DNA of 64,000 bases from Leifsonia tongyongensis. GTDB taxonomy: Bacteria; Actinomycetota; Actinomycetes; Actinomycetales; Microbacteriaceae. The stretch's first letter is position 1, and each line of letters opens with the position of its first letter. Below the pieces are notes generated by a model. That model was given only the letters and a program-made list of their open reading frames with translations, did not search any database and had not been told where the DNA came from. The position numbers and the translations under genes were made by a program. Location of the stretch: assembly GCF_010686705.1 (NCBI RefSeq), contig NZ_JAAGWY010000001.1, positions 1,302,001 through 1,366,000 of the forward strand, read 5' to 3'. Below, in pieces: positions 16,595 to 23,809 of the stretch.

Positions 16595-17623
16595 CTAGCT
16601 CGCCGACCCTGCGACGTCGATCAGCACCTTGCCCACGGCCCCGTCCTCGACCGCGTCATGCGCGGCGGCGGTCTGCGCGAGCGCGAACCGCGTGATCGGC
16701 AGGCCCGCTTCGGCGCCGACGGGCAGAGCCCCATCCGCGACCGCCGCCGCAACGGACCGCACGGCCGCATCCTTTTCGTCGACCGGAACCGTGTACGTCA
16801 GCATGAACTGGTACCGGATGTTCTTGGTCATGCTCGGCCGCACCGGCACCACGACCGGCTCGCCGTTGTCCGCGTAGATCGAGACGGTCGCGTCGAGCGC
16901 GGCAACCTCGGCGTCGAGCCCCAGGTTGGCGGCCGGGTTGACCTCGACGACGATGTCGACACCGGCCGGGGCCAGACCCTGGATCGCGGCCACCGCATCC
17001 TCCGCACGGTAGTCGACGATGTGGTGCGCCCCCGCCGCTCGCGCGAGCTCTGCTTTCGACGGGCTGCTCACGGTGGTGATCACGGTCGCGCCGGCCCAGA
17101 CGGCGAGCTGGATCGCCGCATGCCCGACCGCGCCAGCGCCACCGGCGACCAGCACGATCAGCCCGGTGAGCGTGCCGGGCGCGAGTTCGCGCGGGGCCCG
17201 GTCAGACGCTGTGAGCGCCCGGTGCGCGGTCAGTGCCGGGATCCCGAGCGATGCGCCCACGTCGAAGCTCACTCCATCGGGCAGGGCCACCACCTGTCGC
17301 ACAGGTAACACCACAAGCTCCTGCGCGGTTCCGTCGGGTCGCTGGAAGGCGGCATCCCACACCCAGACGCGGTCGCCGACCGCGAACTCCGTGACGCCTG
17401 CGCCGACCTCGTCGACGACGCCGGCGCCGTCCTGGTTCGGCACCTGCGCAGCAGCGAGCCCGGTCGGCCGCCGACCTCCCGAGCGCGCCTTCCAGTCGGT
17501 CGGGTTCACACCCGAGACTTGGATGCGCACCCGCACCTCGCCCGGCCCGGGATGCGGTTCGGGGCGATCGCCGAACTCGAGAACGGACGATGGACCAGTG
17601 GTGCGGTAGCTGACGGCCTTCAT
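16595..17623 (-). CDS. Quinone oxidoreductase-like NAD(P)H-dependent MDR protein
   Basis: A 342-residue medium-chain dehydrogenase/reductase. The ATG at 17623 (MKAVSYRTTG) is preferred to an upstream TTG. A GroES-like N-terminal domain (about 25-115, with VSGVNPTDWK) is followed by a Rossmann domain with VLVAGGAGAVGHAAIQLA (about 148-165). The catalytic zinc ligands of alcohol dehydrogenases are absent, which fits the zinc-free QOR group that reduces quinones or enones. Its end converges on the MFS gene with a short gap. Confidence 0.9.
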   Translation of the reverse strand: MKAVSYRTTGPSSVLEFGDRPEPHPGPGEVRVRIQVSGVNPTDWKARSGGRRPTGLAAAQVPNQDGAGVVDEVGAGVTEFAVGDRVWVWDAAFQRPDGTAQELVVLPVRQVVALPDGVSFDVGASLGIPALTAHRALTASDRAPRELAPGTLTGLIVLVAGGAGAVGHAAIQLAVWAGATVITTVSSPSKAELARAAGAHHIVDYRAEDAVAAIQGLAPAGVDIVVEVNPAANLGLDAEVAALDATVSIYADNGEPVVVPVRPSMTKNIRYQFMLTYTVPVDEKDAAVRSVAAAVADGALPVGAEAGLPITRFALAQTAAAHDAVEDGAVGKVLIDVAGSAS

Positions 17624-17663
17624 GCTCTCAGCCAATCACAGCGCGCCCGCCGCCGCACCCGTT

Positions 17664-17742
17664 GCGTCCCGCCGCACTCGTTACACCCCTCGGCACGCGT
17701 ACGTACGAGTGCGCTCGCGCCGAACGAGTGCGCTCGCGCCGA
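17664..17742. repeat. GCACTC/GTCCC element with a 19-base tandem duplication
   Basis: GTCCCGCCGCACTCGT (17666-17681) is followed by its partial complement ACGAGTGCGC, which belongs to a 19-base unit present twice in tandem (17705-17723 and 17724-17742). The eight-base pair GCACTCGT/ACGAGTGC (17675-17682 with 17705-17712) makes a stem. It lies between the oxidoreductase start and the end of the minus-strand protease gene and looks like a diverged member of the GCACTA/GTCCC family. Confidence 0.6.
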
Positions 17743-17771
17743 GCGAGGGCGCGCAACGCCGCCGCACGCGC

Positions 17772-18959
17772 TCACTCGGTCGCGCATCCGCCCGAACCGA
17801 CCGGCGCCGAGCCGACCTTCGCCAGCACCGGCCGCAGCTCTGCGAGCGTCAGCGCGTACCCCGTCTCCGGGTCGGTGGTCGAGCGGGCGAACACCACGCC
17901 CGCCACTTTGCCCGACGCATCGAACAGCGGACCGCCCGAGTTGCCGGGTCGTACCGAACCGCGCAGCGAGTAGATCTCGCGGTCGACCGTCGTCTGCTGG
18001 TAGATGTCGCCGCCGCGCGCGATCAGCTTCTCGCGCACGCGTTCCGGGCTCACCGTGTACGGCCCGTCGCCCGGGTAGCCCGCAGCGTAGGCGGGGGCGC
18101 CCGAGCCGAGGTCCCGGCCGAGCGGCAGCGGCGCCTCCGTCAGCCCGTTCACCCGCAGTACGGCGAGGTCGCGTTCCGGGTCGAACGCGACGAGGGTCGC
18201 CCGGAGCGCCCGGCCGCCGTTGCCATCCTTGACGAAGACCACGCTCGACCCGGCGACCACGTGCGCGTTCGTGACGACCCGGCCGGGCGCTTCGACCCAG
18301 CCGCTTCCTTCGGAGTCCACGCCGCAGCCGGGTTTCGCCGCGAGGATCTTCACGACGGACGCCGAGGCGCTGTTGACGGCGGCGGGCACGTTCGCGTCGG
18401 GCGGAGCGATGGCGCGGATCGATTCGCCGCCCTCGAAAACCTGCGGAAGCCCGGCCTGCGAAAGCGCATCGTCGACCGCACCGAGCACCGTGGACGACGG
18501 CATGGGTGCGACCGCGTCGAGGGTCGCCACGACGCGCGATGTCGAAGCGGCCTGCACGACCGCGGCAAGATTGGTCGCCTGTGCGAATCCGGCGAACAGC
18601 CAGACGAGCACCGCCCAGGTCAGTAGTCCGAGGATCGACCCGCCGAGCGAGTCCAGCCAGCGGATCGGTCCGTGGCGCACCAGTCTGCCGAGCATCCCGG
18701 CCAGCGCTGTCGCGAGACCGTAGGCGACGGATGCGCACACCAGGATCACGATGGCGGCCACGATCGTGCGCTGGCTGAGTCCGCTCCAGCCGATCCCGGC
18801 GAGCCAGCCGACGACGATCGGCGCAAGGGCGAGACCGAGCCAGAGCCCCACGATCAGGCCGACGAGGGAACCGGCCTGGCGGATGGCCCCGTTCTGCCAT
18901 CCGACGGCGAACGCGACGACGGCGAGCACGATGAGCACGGCGTCAACCACGATTTCCAC
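17772..18959 (-). CDS. marP: MarP-like membrane-anchored serine protease (CvpA + trypsin-like)
   Basis: A 395-residue protein. I start at the GTG at 18959 (VEIVVDAVLI), where the first of four membrane helices begins; the open frame further upstream crosses the divergent gene's promoter. Residues about 1-150 are a CvpA/colicin-V-production-type four-helix module; about 190-390 are a periplasmic trypsin-like domain with His in TNAHVVAG, Asp in ERDLAVL and Ser in PGNSGGP. A conserved Cys pair is visible in PGCGVDSE and SGGCATE. MarP of mycobacteria is needed for acid and oxidative stress survival through cell-wall hydrolase processing; a similar role is likely. Divergent from an orphan response regulator. 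Confidence 0.88.
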   Translation of the reverse strand: MEIVVDAVLIVLAVVAFAVGWQNGAIRQAGSLVGLIVGLWLGLALAPIVVGWLAGIGWSGLSQRTIVAAIVILVCASVAYGLATALAGMLGRLVRHGPIRWLDSLGGSILGLLTWAVLVWLFAGFAQATNLAAVVQAASTSRVVATLDAVAPMPSSTVLGAVDDALSQAGLPQVFEGGESIRAIAPPDANVPAAVNSASASVVKILAAKPGCGVDSEGSGWVEAPGRVVTNAHVVAGSSVVFVKDGNGGRALRATLVAFDPERDLAVLRVNGLTEAPLPLGRDLGSGAPAYAAGYPGDGPYTVSPERVREKLIARGGDIYQQTTVDREIYSLRGSVRPGNSGGPLFDASGKVAGVVFARSTTDPETGYALTLAELRPVLAKVGSAPVGSGGCATE

Positions 18960-19082
18960 GTGTTCACACTGGCGCACGATTCTGGGCGGACGCTGCGGGC
19001 GCGCGGGAGGGACGCGGATGAATGCGGGCCGGTTTGGCGTCAGGTAGACAGTGTGGTCTAGAGTGCAGGGGGCAGGGGGATC

Positions 19083-19796
19083 ATGGCGAACGACGACCCG
19101 GCGGCGGATGCCGTCATCGGGGCTGTGCGTGGTGCGCGCCAGGTCCCGCCCGAGTCGGATCCCACCGGACCTGTCTCGGTCGTGATCGTCGACGATCACG
19201 ACCTTTTCCGTGAAGGCGTCGCCGCGATCCTGCGGCACGACCCACGGATGGCCGTGGTCGGGCAGGGCAGCAGTTCGCCCGATGCCGTGTCCCTCACCGC
19301 TGCCCTCGACCCGGATGTGCTGCTGCTCGATGTGGAGTTGCCGGGCGGTTCGGCGCGCGCGACGGTGGCGCGCATCCATCGTTCGTCCCCGCGGACGCGG
19401 ATCGTCATCCTCACGATGCACCGCGACACCCTGCTGAAGGATGAGCTTCTCGCCGCGGGCGCTTTCGCGTACCTCACGAAGGCGACGCCGACCGCCGGGC
19501 TCGTGCAGACCATGTTGTTCGCCGGCGCGGTCGCGCGCGGCGTGCGCGCTGTGCCCGAGGCGAGCGCTCGCCCGGCGCGCCAGCGTGCGTCGATCCTGTC
19601 GCCGCGTGAACAGGAGGTGCTTCACCTGCTCGCCCAGGCACGCTCGAACCGGGACATCGCGGATGCCATGAGCATCGCCGAAGGAACGGTCAAGCGGCAC
19701 ACGAGCAGCATCTACGCCAAGCTGGGTGCCCGATCGCGGATGGAGGCCGTCCGCAAAGCCTTCCTGCTCGGCATCTTCGCCCGCGACGACCTCTGA
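19083..19796 (+). CDS. NarL/FixJ-type response regulator, orphan
   Basis: A 237-residue two-component regulator. After about 30 low-complexity residues, the receiver domain shows the acidic pair Asp37-Asp38 (VIVDDHD), phosphoacceptor Asp83 (LLLDVELPG), and Lys133 (YLTKAT). The LuxR-type helix-turn-helix spans about 172-232 (LSPREQEVLHLLAQ, then GTVKRHTSSIYAKL). No histidine kinase is encoded nearby, so its partner is elsewhere or it is controlled differently. Candidate TAGAGT box at 19059-19064 and a G-rich ribosome site precede the ATG. Confidence 0.92.
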   Translation: MANDDPAADAVIGAVRGARQVPPESDPTGPVSVVIVDDHDLFREGVAAILRHDPRMAVVGQGSSSPDAVSLTAALDPDVLLLDVELPGGSARATVARIHRSSPRTRIVILTMHRDTLLKDELLAAGAFAYLTKATPTAGLVQTMLFAGAVARGVRAVPEASARPARQRASILSPREQEVLHLLAQARSNRDIADAMSIAEGTVKRHTSSIYAKLGARSRMEAVRKAFLLGIFARDDL

Positions 19797-20098
19797 TCGA
19801 GCATCCCCGCGCCCCCGGCCACTCGCCCGTTCCAAGGCGCGCTTTCGACCAGTTTCCCTGTGCTCGATGAAGGGGCGGCCGCGAATGTGACCAACGGGAC
19901 ATTCCGCAGGTCCGAACCGCCTCGATAGAGTCGCGATGTTCGGCGAGTCTGCGGGGGCCGTCGCCGGCGATGCCGGCTGCGCGGAGGCTCCCCGCAACGT
20001 CTGACTGCCGCGGCCGCTGCAGGGGGTACAGGGGCCGCGGCAGTCTACGTGCAGAGCGGATGCCCGACGACGGATGCCGGACGACGGATACTGGGACC
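19797..20098. terminator. 302-base gap: hairpin terminator, then 14-base tandem repeats
   Basis: The gap between the response regulator and the aldo/keto reductase holds no gene. A perfect 13-base stem GACTGCCGCGGCC (20003-20015 with 20033-20045) is a likely terminator for the regulator. Just after it, GGATGCCSGACGAC is repeated at 20058-20071 and 20072-20085, with a decayed third start at 20086. A GATACT box at 20087-20092 ends six bases before the next ATG. Confidence 0.7.
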
Positions 20099-21070
20099 AT
20101 GCGCTACACGAAACTAGGAACCACCGGCCTCGACGTCTCCGCTCTCGCCCTCGGCTGCATGACCTTCGGGGAGCCCGACCGCGGCAATCATCCGTGGTCG
20201 CTGCCCGAGGAGGAGAGCCGCCCCATCATCAAGCAGGCGCTCGAAGCCGGGATCACCTTCTTCGACACGGCGAACGTGTACTCCGATGGTTCGAGCGAGG
20301 AGATCGTCGGTCGCGCGTTGCGCGATTTCGCCGATCGCGACGCCGTCGTCATCGCGACCAAGGTGCACGGCGTGATGCGCCCGGGCCCGAACGGCCGCGG
20401 TCTTTCGCGCAAGGCGATCCTCACCGAGATCGACCACAGCCTGCGTCGGCTGGGCACGGACTACGTCGACCTGTACCAGATCCACCGCTGGGACCCGCAC
20501 ACCCCGATCGAGGAGACGCTCGAGGCGCTCCACGACGTGGTCAAGGCGGGCAAGGCGCGCTACATCGGCGCATCCTCGATGTATGCGTGGCAGTTCAGCA
20601 AGGCCGTGTACCTGCAGCGGGAGCACGGCTGGACGCGCTTCGTCACCATGCAGGACCACTACAACCTCCTCAACCGGGAGGAGGAGCGCGAGATGCTGCC
20701 GCTGTGCGCCGACCTCGGCGTCGGAACGCTGCCGTGGAGCCCGCTCGCTCGCGGCAAGCTCACCCGCGACTGGGATGCGATCACCGAGCGGTCGCAGACC
20801 GACGAGTTCGGCAAGACCCTGTACGTCCAGCAGGCGGACAGGGCGGTGGCGGATGCCGTGGCCCGCGTCGCCGAAGCCCGCGGCGTCCCGCGCGCCCAGG
20901 TCGCGCTCGCGTGGGTGTCCTCGAACCCGGTGGTGACCGCGCCGATCGTGGGTGCGCGCACGGGGAAACATCTCGAGGATGCGGTGGCCTCGCTCGACAT
21001 CGAACTCACCGCAGACGAGCGCGCCGAGCTCGAATCGCCCTACGTGCCGCATCCCGTTGTCGGCTTCTGA
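20099..21070 (+). CDS. Aldo/keto reductase
   Basis: A 323-residue NADPH-dependent oxidoreductase of the aldo/keto reductase superfamily. The ATG at 20099 begins MRYTKLGTTGLDVS, the standard N-terminus of the YajO/Gpr-like branch; the catalytic tetrad is visible as Asp in FFDTANVYS, Tyr in the same motif, Lys in IATKVHG and His in YQIHRWD. C-terminal PIVGARTGKHLEDA binds the cofactor's phosphate. It is monocistronic, bounded by hairpins on both sides. The physiological carbonyl substrate is unknown. Confidence 0.92.
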   Translation: MRYTKLGTTGLDVSALALGCMTFGEPDRGNHPWSLPEEESRPIIKQALEAGITFFDTANVYSDGSSEEIVGRALRDFADRDAVVIATKVHGVMRPGPNGRGLSRKAILTEIDHSLRRLGTDYVDLYQIHRWDPHTPIEETLEALHDVVKAGKARYIGASSMYAWQFSKAVYLQREHGWTRFVTMQDHYNLLNREEEREMLPLCADLGVGTLPWSPLARGKLTRDWDAITERSQTDEFGKTLYVQQADRAVADAVARVAEARGVPRAQVALAWVSSNPVVTAPIVGARTGKHLEDAVASLDIELTADERAELESPYVPHPVVGF

Positions 21071-21110
21071 GCGGTCGGCGCCACACCTGCCGCCGAGATG
21101 ACCCGCTGTC

Positions 21111-21165
21111 GCCGAGAATCGCCGTTGGAACGGCGACTCTCGGCGCGAGCGGTGACTCTCGGCGC
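21111..21165. terminator. Bidirectional hairpin between convergent genes
   Basis: GCCGAGAATCGCCGTT (21111-21126) pairs with 21129-21144 with one mismatch and a two-base loop. A second copy of the right-arm end, GACTCTCGGCGC, follows at 21154-21165. The hairpin separates the aldo/keto reductase from the convergent copC-like gene. Confidence 0.7.
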
Positions 21166-21182
21166 CAGGGCGCGGCCCGAAG

Positions 21183-21812
21183 CTACTCGCCGCGGGGACG
21201 CCGCCGGGCGGTGAGCACGACGATGAGCACGCCGGCGAGGGCCAGCACGACGATCCCGATGGCGATGCCGAGCACGATGCCCAGGTCGCTGGTCTGAGCG
21301 GTCGAGCCGCCCCCCGTCCCACTGCCGGTGCTCGCACCGGGCGCAGCGGTCTCCAGCTGCCCGCACGGAGGCCCGACGGCGTTGCCAGCCGAGGCGACGG
21401 TACCGGCGGGCGGCCGGTACGTGAACTCGATCGAGCTGGACACGGTGTGCCCGTCGGCAGAGACGATCTGCCACGTGACCAGGTATTTTCCGCCTGCGCC
21501 AAGAGACACAGGAACGGAGAGCACGCGATCGAGCACCGTCGCGCATCCGGTTTCGTAGTGCCGTGCATCCGGGCCGGTGACCTGCATCAGCGCGCCGCTG
21601 CCGTTCCCCTTGAGGTCGAGGATGATGTCGTTGAACGTCAGCGTCACCGAGTCCAGGGGCTGGGTCTGAACCGAACCGGCTTTCGGCGTGCTGTCCACGA
21701 GGTAGTCGTGGGCGCTCGCCGTGGTCGCCGGCGCCAACGCGAGCAGGCCCGCGACGAGCGCAGCAAGCAGACCGCCGGCGACCGTTCCCCGGCCCGATGC
21801 AGACCTGGTCAT
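21183..21812 (-). CDS. copC: CopC-domain copper-binding membrane-anchored protein
   Basis: A 209-residue exported protein. The ATG at 21812 gives a signal peptide ending in TASA, so the mature protein begins with His (HDYLVDSTPKAG), as in CopC proteins where this His is a Cu(II) ligand; further ligand residues are visible in VSADGHTVSSS. The CopC beta sandwich spans about 35-130, followed by a Gly-Ser-Thr linker and one C-terminal membrane helix (about 178-200). One base separates it from the ycnI-like gene, so they are co-transcribed for extracytoplasmic copper handling. Confidence 0.88.
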   Translation of the reverse strand: MTRSASGRGTVAGGLLAALVAGLLALAPATTASAHDYLVDSTPKAGSVQTQPLDSVTLTFNDIILDLKGNGSGALMQVTGPDARHYETGCATVLDRVLSVPVSLGAGGKYLVTWQIVSADGHTVSSSIEFTYRPPAGTVASAGNAVGPPCGQLETAAPGASTGSGTGGGSTAQTSDLGIVLGIAIGIVVLALAGVLIVVLTARRRPRGE

Positions 21813-21813
21813 G

Positions 21814-22617
21814 TCAGACTCCCTTTCCCGCTCCGTCGCCGGACGGCGAGCCGCCACCAGCAACGGGCCGCCCACGCCTCGTCATCGCGATCACCGCGAC
21901 GACGAGCGCGATCGCTCCGAGCGCGAGGCCGGCGATCCCGAGACCGATGGCGACCGTCTCCGCCTGACTCGTGCCCGACGCGGTGGCGGGAGCTGTGGTC
22001 GGCGTACTCGTCACCAGCGAACTCACGGCCGTCGGGTCGGCCGGGGATGCCGTGTTCACGTACAGGGTGGGCGCCGGATGCTCTGGCTCCTGTCCGGATG
22101 CAGGGGTGGGCTGATTCCACTGGACGACGGTTCCGTCCGAGTACGTCTGCGTGACCGGCAGGACGATGCTCCCCGTGTCCGGAACGGGACCGACCTGGAC
22201 GACGAAGGTCTCGAACGCCCCCGGTCCGACCTGGACGCCCGGATCGGCGGTCCAGGTGATTCGGGTCGGCGCCTCGGTGACCGTACCGTCGTCCGTCTTC
22301 ACAGGCGTCGCCAGTTTCGAGGTCACGACGATCGTCTTCCATCCCGGCATGGGCTGGTACGCGACGGAGCCGAACGGTGTCTTCGTCGGCAGGTCGACTT
22401 CGAGTCTGACCGTTCCGGCGGTCGCCGACTCGGTCGGAACGGTGAACGTGAGCGCGGTGTAGCTGCCGGGCGTGGCCCGGTCGGGGTCGACGTGCACGTG
22501 GGCGCTCGCCGCGAGCGGCGCCGCCACGACGAGCACAGCGGTCGCCGTGGCAGCCGTGGCGGCCAGGGCGAGACGTCGTGCGGTGAAGCGTTTCTTCACA
22601 ATGATGTTGGTCCTCAT
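21814..22617 (-). CDS. ycnI: YcnI-family copper-associated membrane-anchored protein
   Basis: A 267-residue protein with signal peptide, YcnI domain (DUF1775, about 40-185) and C-terminal membrane helix (about 228-250). The signal peptide ends at ASA, leaving mature HVHVDPD; in characterised YcnI the first His plus a conserved Trp (here in PGWKT or ITWTADPG) bind copper. I give the ATG at 22617 (MRTNIIVKKRF); a GTG eighteen bases later, just before KKRF, is an alternative start. Directly upstream of copC, consistent with the ycnI-ycnJ pairing known in Bacillus. Confidence 0.88.
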   Translation of the reverse strand: MRTNIIVKKRFTARRLALAATAATATAVLVVAAPLAASAHVHVDPDRATPGSYTALTFTVPTESATAGTVRLEVDLPTKTPFGSVAYQPMPGWKTIVVTSKLATPVKTDDGTVTEAPTRITWTADPGVQVGPGAFETFVVQVGPVPDTGSIVLPVTQTYSDGTVVQWNQPTPASGQEPEHPAPTLYVNTASPADPTAVSSLVTSTPTTAPATASGTSQAETVAIGLGIAGLALGAIALVVAVIAMTRRGRPVAGGGSPSGDGAGKGV

Positions 22618-22662
22618 CTCGGCCGCGAGGTGGCCGGGTTGCATGGGTGTCGTCGCGATCGT

Positions 22663-22690
22663 GTGCCTGCACGTCATTCGGAGCAGGCAC
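22663..22690. terminator. Hairpin upstream of ycnI
   Basis: GTGCCTGC (22663-22670) pairs with GCAGGCAC (22683-22690) around a 12-base loop. It follows the end of the minus-strand membrane protein gene and probably separates its transcript from ycnI-copC. Confidence 0.5.
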
Positions 22691-22735
22691 GGGTTCGGAT
22701 CGCGGAAGACGCGAAAACTGCGAGTGCCGCGCGCG

Positions 22736-23365
22736 TCAGCTGAGGCGAGCGCGCAGCTGGGATGCAGGTGGACCGCGGTGACGCATCCGGCCGATGAGAA
22801 TGCCGAGGTCGCGCAGCACGGGCGCGTCCGAGTCACCGTGGACGGCGGCCGGTGCGGCGACCGCAACGACCTGGACGACCGCCCGCCGGACGACACGGCC
22901 GAGCCGGATGCGTGCCGTCTCGAAGAGCCCCCAGAACGCTTGCTCGCCGAAGCGCAGGGCGACGATGGTCACGAGAGCAGCGGAGGCGTGACTCAGCCAC
23001 ATCGCGGGGCTGTCCGGGATGACGCCGCTGTCCTGCATGTGCCGGCCGGCCATCGCGATGAGGTGCGATCCCGCGTGGATGTGGGCCATCCCATCCGCAG
23101 CCACGAACCGGGTCGTGCCGGATCCGAGGCTGAACAGCGCGTGGAACACGGTCTGGCTGACGACGACGGATGCCGTGAGCCGCCAGAGGGATGCGCGCCG
23201 GCCGGTCAGCGCGAGCGCCGCCAGCCCGGAGAAGGTCAGGCTCAGTGTGAGAGCGAGTGCGCTCGGGGTCGCACCGCCGCCGGCGACGTGGAAGAGCGCT
23301 GCAACGAAGGTCGCAAAGGTCGCCGCGAGGAGGCCGCGCACGACCCTCGCCCACCGCGTCGCCAT
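22736..23365 (-). CDS. Unrecognised membrane protein with His/Met cluster in a copper locus
   Basis: A 209-residue protein from an ATG at 23365 with an AGGAG site. It has about five hydrophobic segments (roughly 10-28, 36-52, 60-80, 108-125 and 145-165). Between segments three and four lies AHIHAGSHLIAMAGRHM (about residues 92-108), with four His and two Met in a short span, a pattern often seen in copper-binding membrane proteins. The C-terminus is Arg-rich and probably cytoplasmic. It is upstream of ycnI and copC on the same strand. I cannot name the family; a role in copper uptake or sensing is inference. Confidence 0.72.
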   Translation of the reverse strand: MATRWARVVRGLLAATFATFVAALFHVAGGGATPSALALTLSLTFSGLAALALTGRRASLWRLTASVVVSQTVFHALFSLGSGTTRFVAADGMAHIHAGSHLIAMAGRHMQDSGVIPDSPAMWLSHASAALVTIVALRFGEQAFWGLFETARIRLGRVVRRAVVQVVAVAAPAAVHGDSDAPVLRDLGILIGRMRHRGPPASQLRARLS

Positions 23366-23426
23366 CTCGCTCCTGCCTTCGCGTTCGTCCCCCCAGTCTA
23401 TCGAGGCCACTCCGAGCGACCCCGGG

Positions 23427-23774
23427 TCAGTGCAGGTGGTCCCGCCAGTCGGCTGGCACGCGCCCTTCCGGGCCGGGCGCGGGCTGCTCTTCCGGGTGAC
23501 AGACCGGCGGCGCCAGCTCCGGACCACGCAGCAGCACATCCGTCGAGTAGTCGTAGTACCAGTGCTCGCCCGGTTCGAAGGAGCGGATGAGCGGATGCCC
23601 TGCTGCTGCTGCGTGCGCTCGCGCGTGCTGCGAGGGCGAGCTGTCGCAGCATCCGATGTGTCCGCAGGTCGCGCAGCGCCGCAGGTGGAACCACCAGCCA
23701 TCGCTTGCCAGACATTCGACGCAGCCGGTGCCACTCGGGAGGACGGCGACGTCGATGACGCTCGAGTCGGTCAT
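23427..23774 (-). CDS. UBP-type zinc-finger protein
   Basis: A 115-residue protein with a ZnF-UBP-like pattern: CVECLASDG near 18-26, LRRCATCGHIGCCDSSPSQH near 31-50, HARAHAAAAGHPL near 50-62 and W-Y-Y-DYSTDV near 72-80. In eukaryotes this domain binds free ubiquitin C-termini; the bacterial versions are common in actinobacteria with unknown partners. The ATG at 23774 is divergent from the alpha-mannosidase gene, 35 bases away. Confidence 0.88.
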   Translation of the reverse strand: MTDSSVIDVAVLPSGTGCVECLASDGWWFHLRRCATCGHIGCCDSSPSQHARAHAAAAGHPLIRSFEPGEHWYYDYSTDVLLRGPELAPPVCHPEEQPAPGPEGRVPADWRDHLH

Positions 23775-23797
23775 GCTCCATTGTGCAACCGGAACCC

Positions 23798-23803
23798 TAG
23801 ACT
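23798..23803 (+). promoter_or_regulatory. -10 box of a leaderless alpha-mannosidase transcript
   Basis: TAGACT ends exactly six bases before the ATG at 23810, leaving no room for a ribosome site. No clear -35 is visible. Confidence 0.6.
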
Positions 23804-23809
23804 CCGTCT

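Noticed and set aside
17624-17635. Upstream TTG start for the quinone oxidoreductase
   Set aside because: The family N-terminus MKAV begins at the ATG 17623, and the TTG adds only MAES without better signals.
18960-19997. N-terminal extension of the MarP-like gene across the response regulator
   Set aside because: The extended frame is antisense to a clear receiver/LuxR protein and lacks domains; the membrane module begins at 18959.
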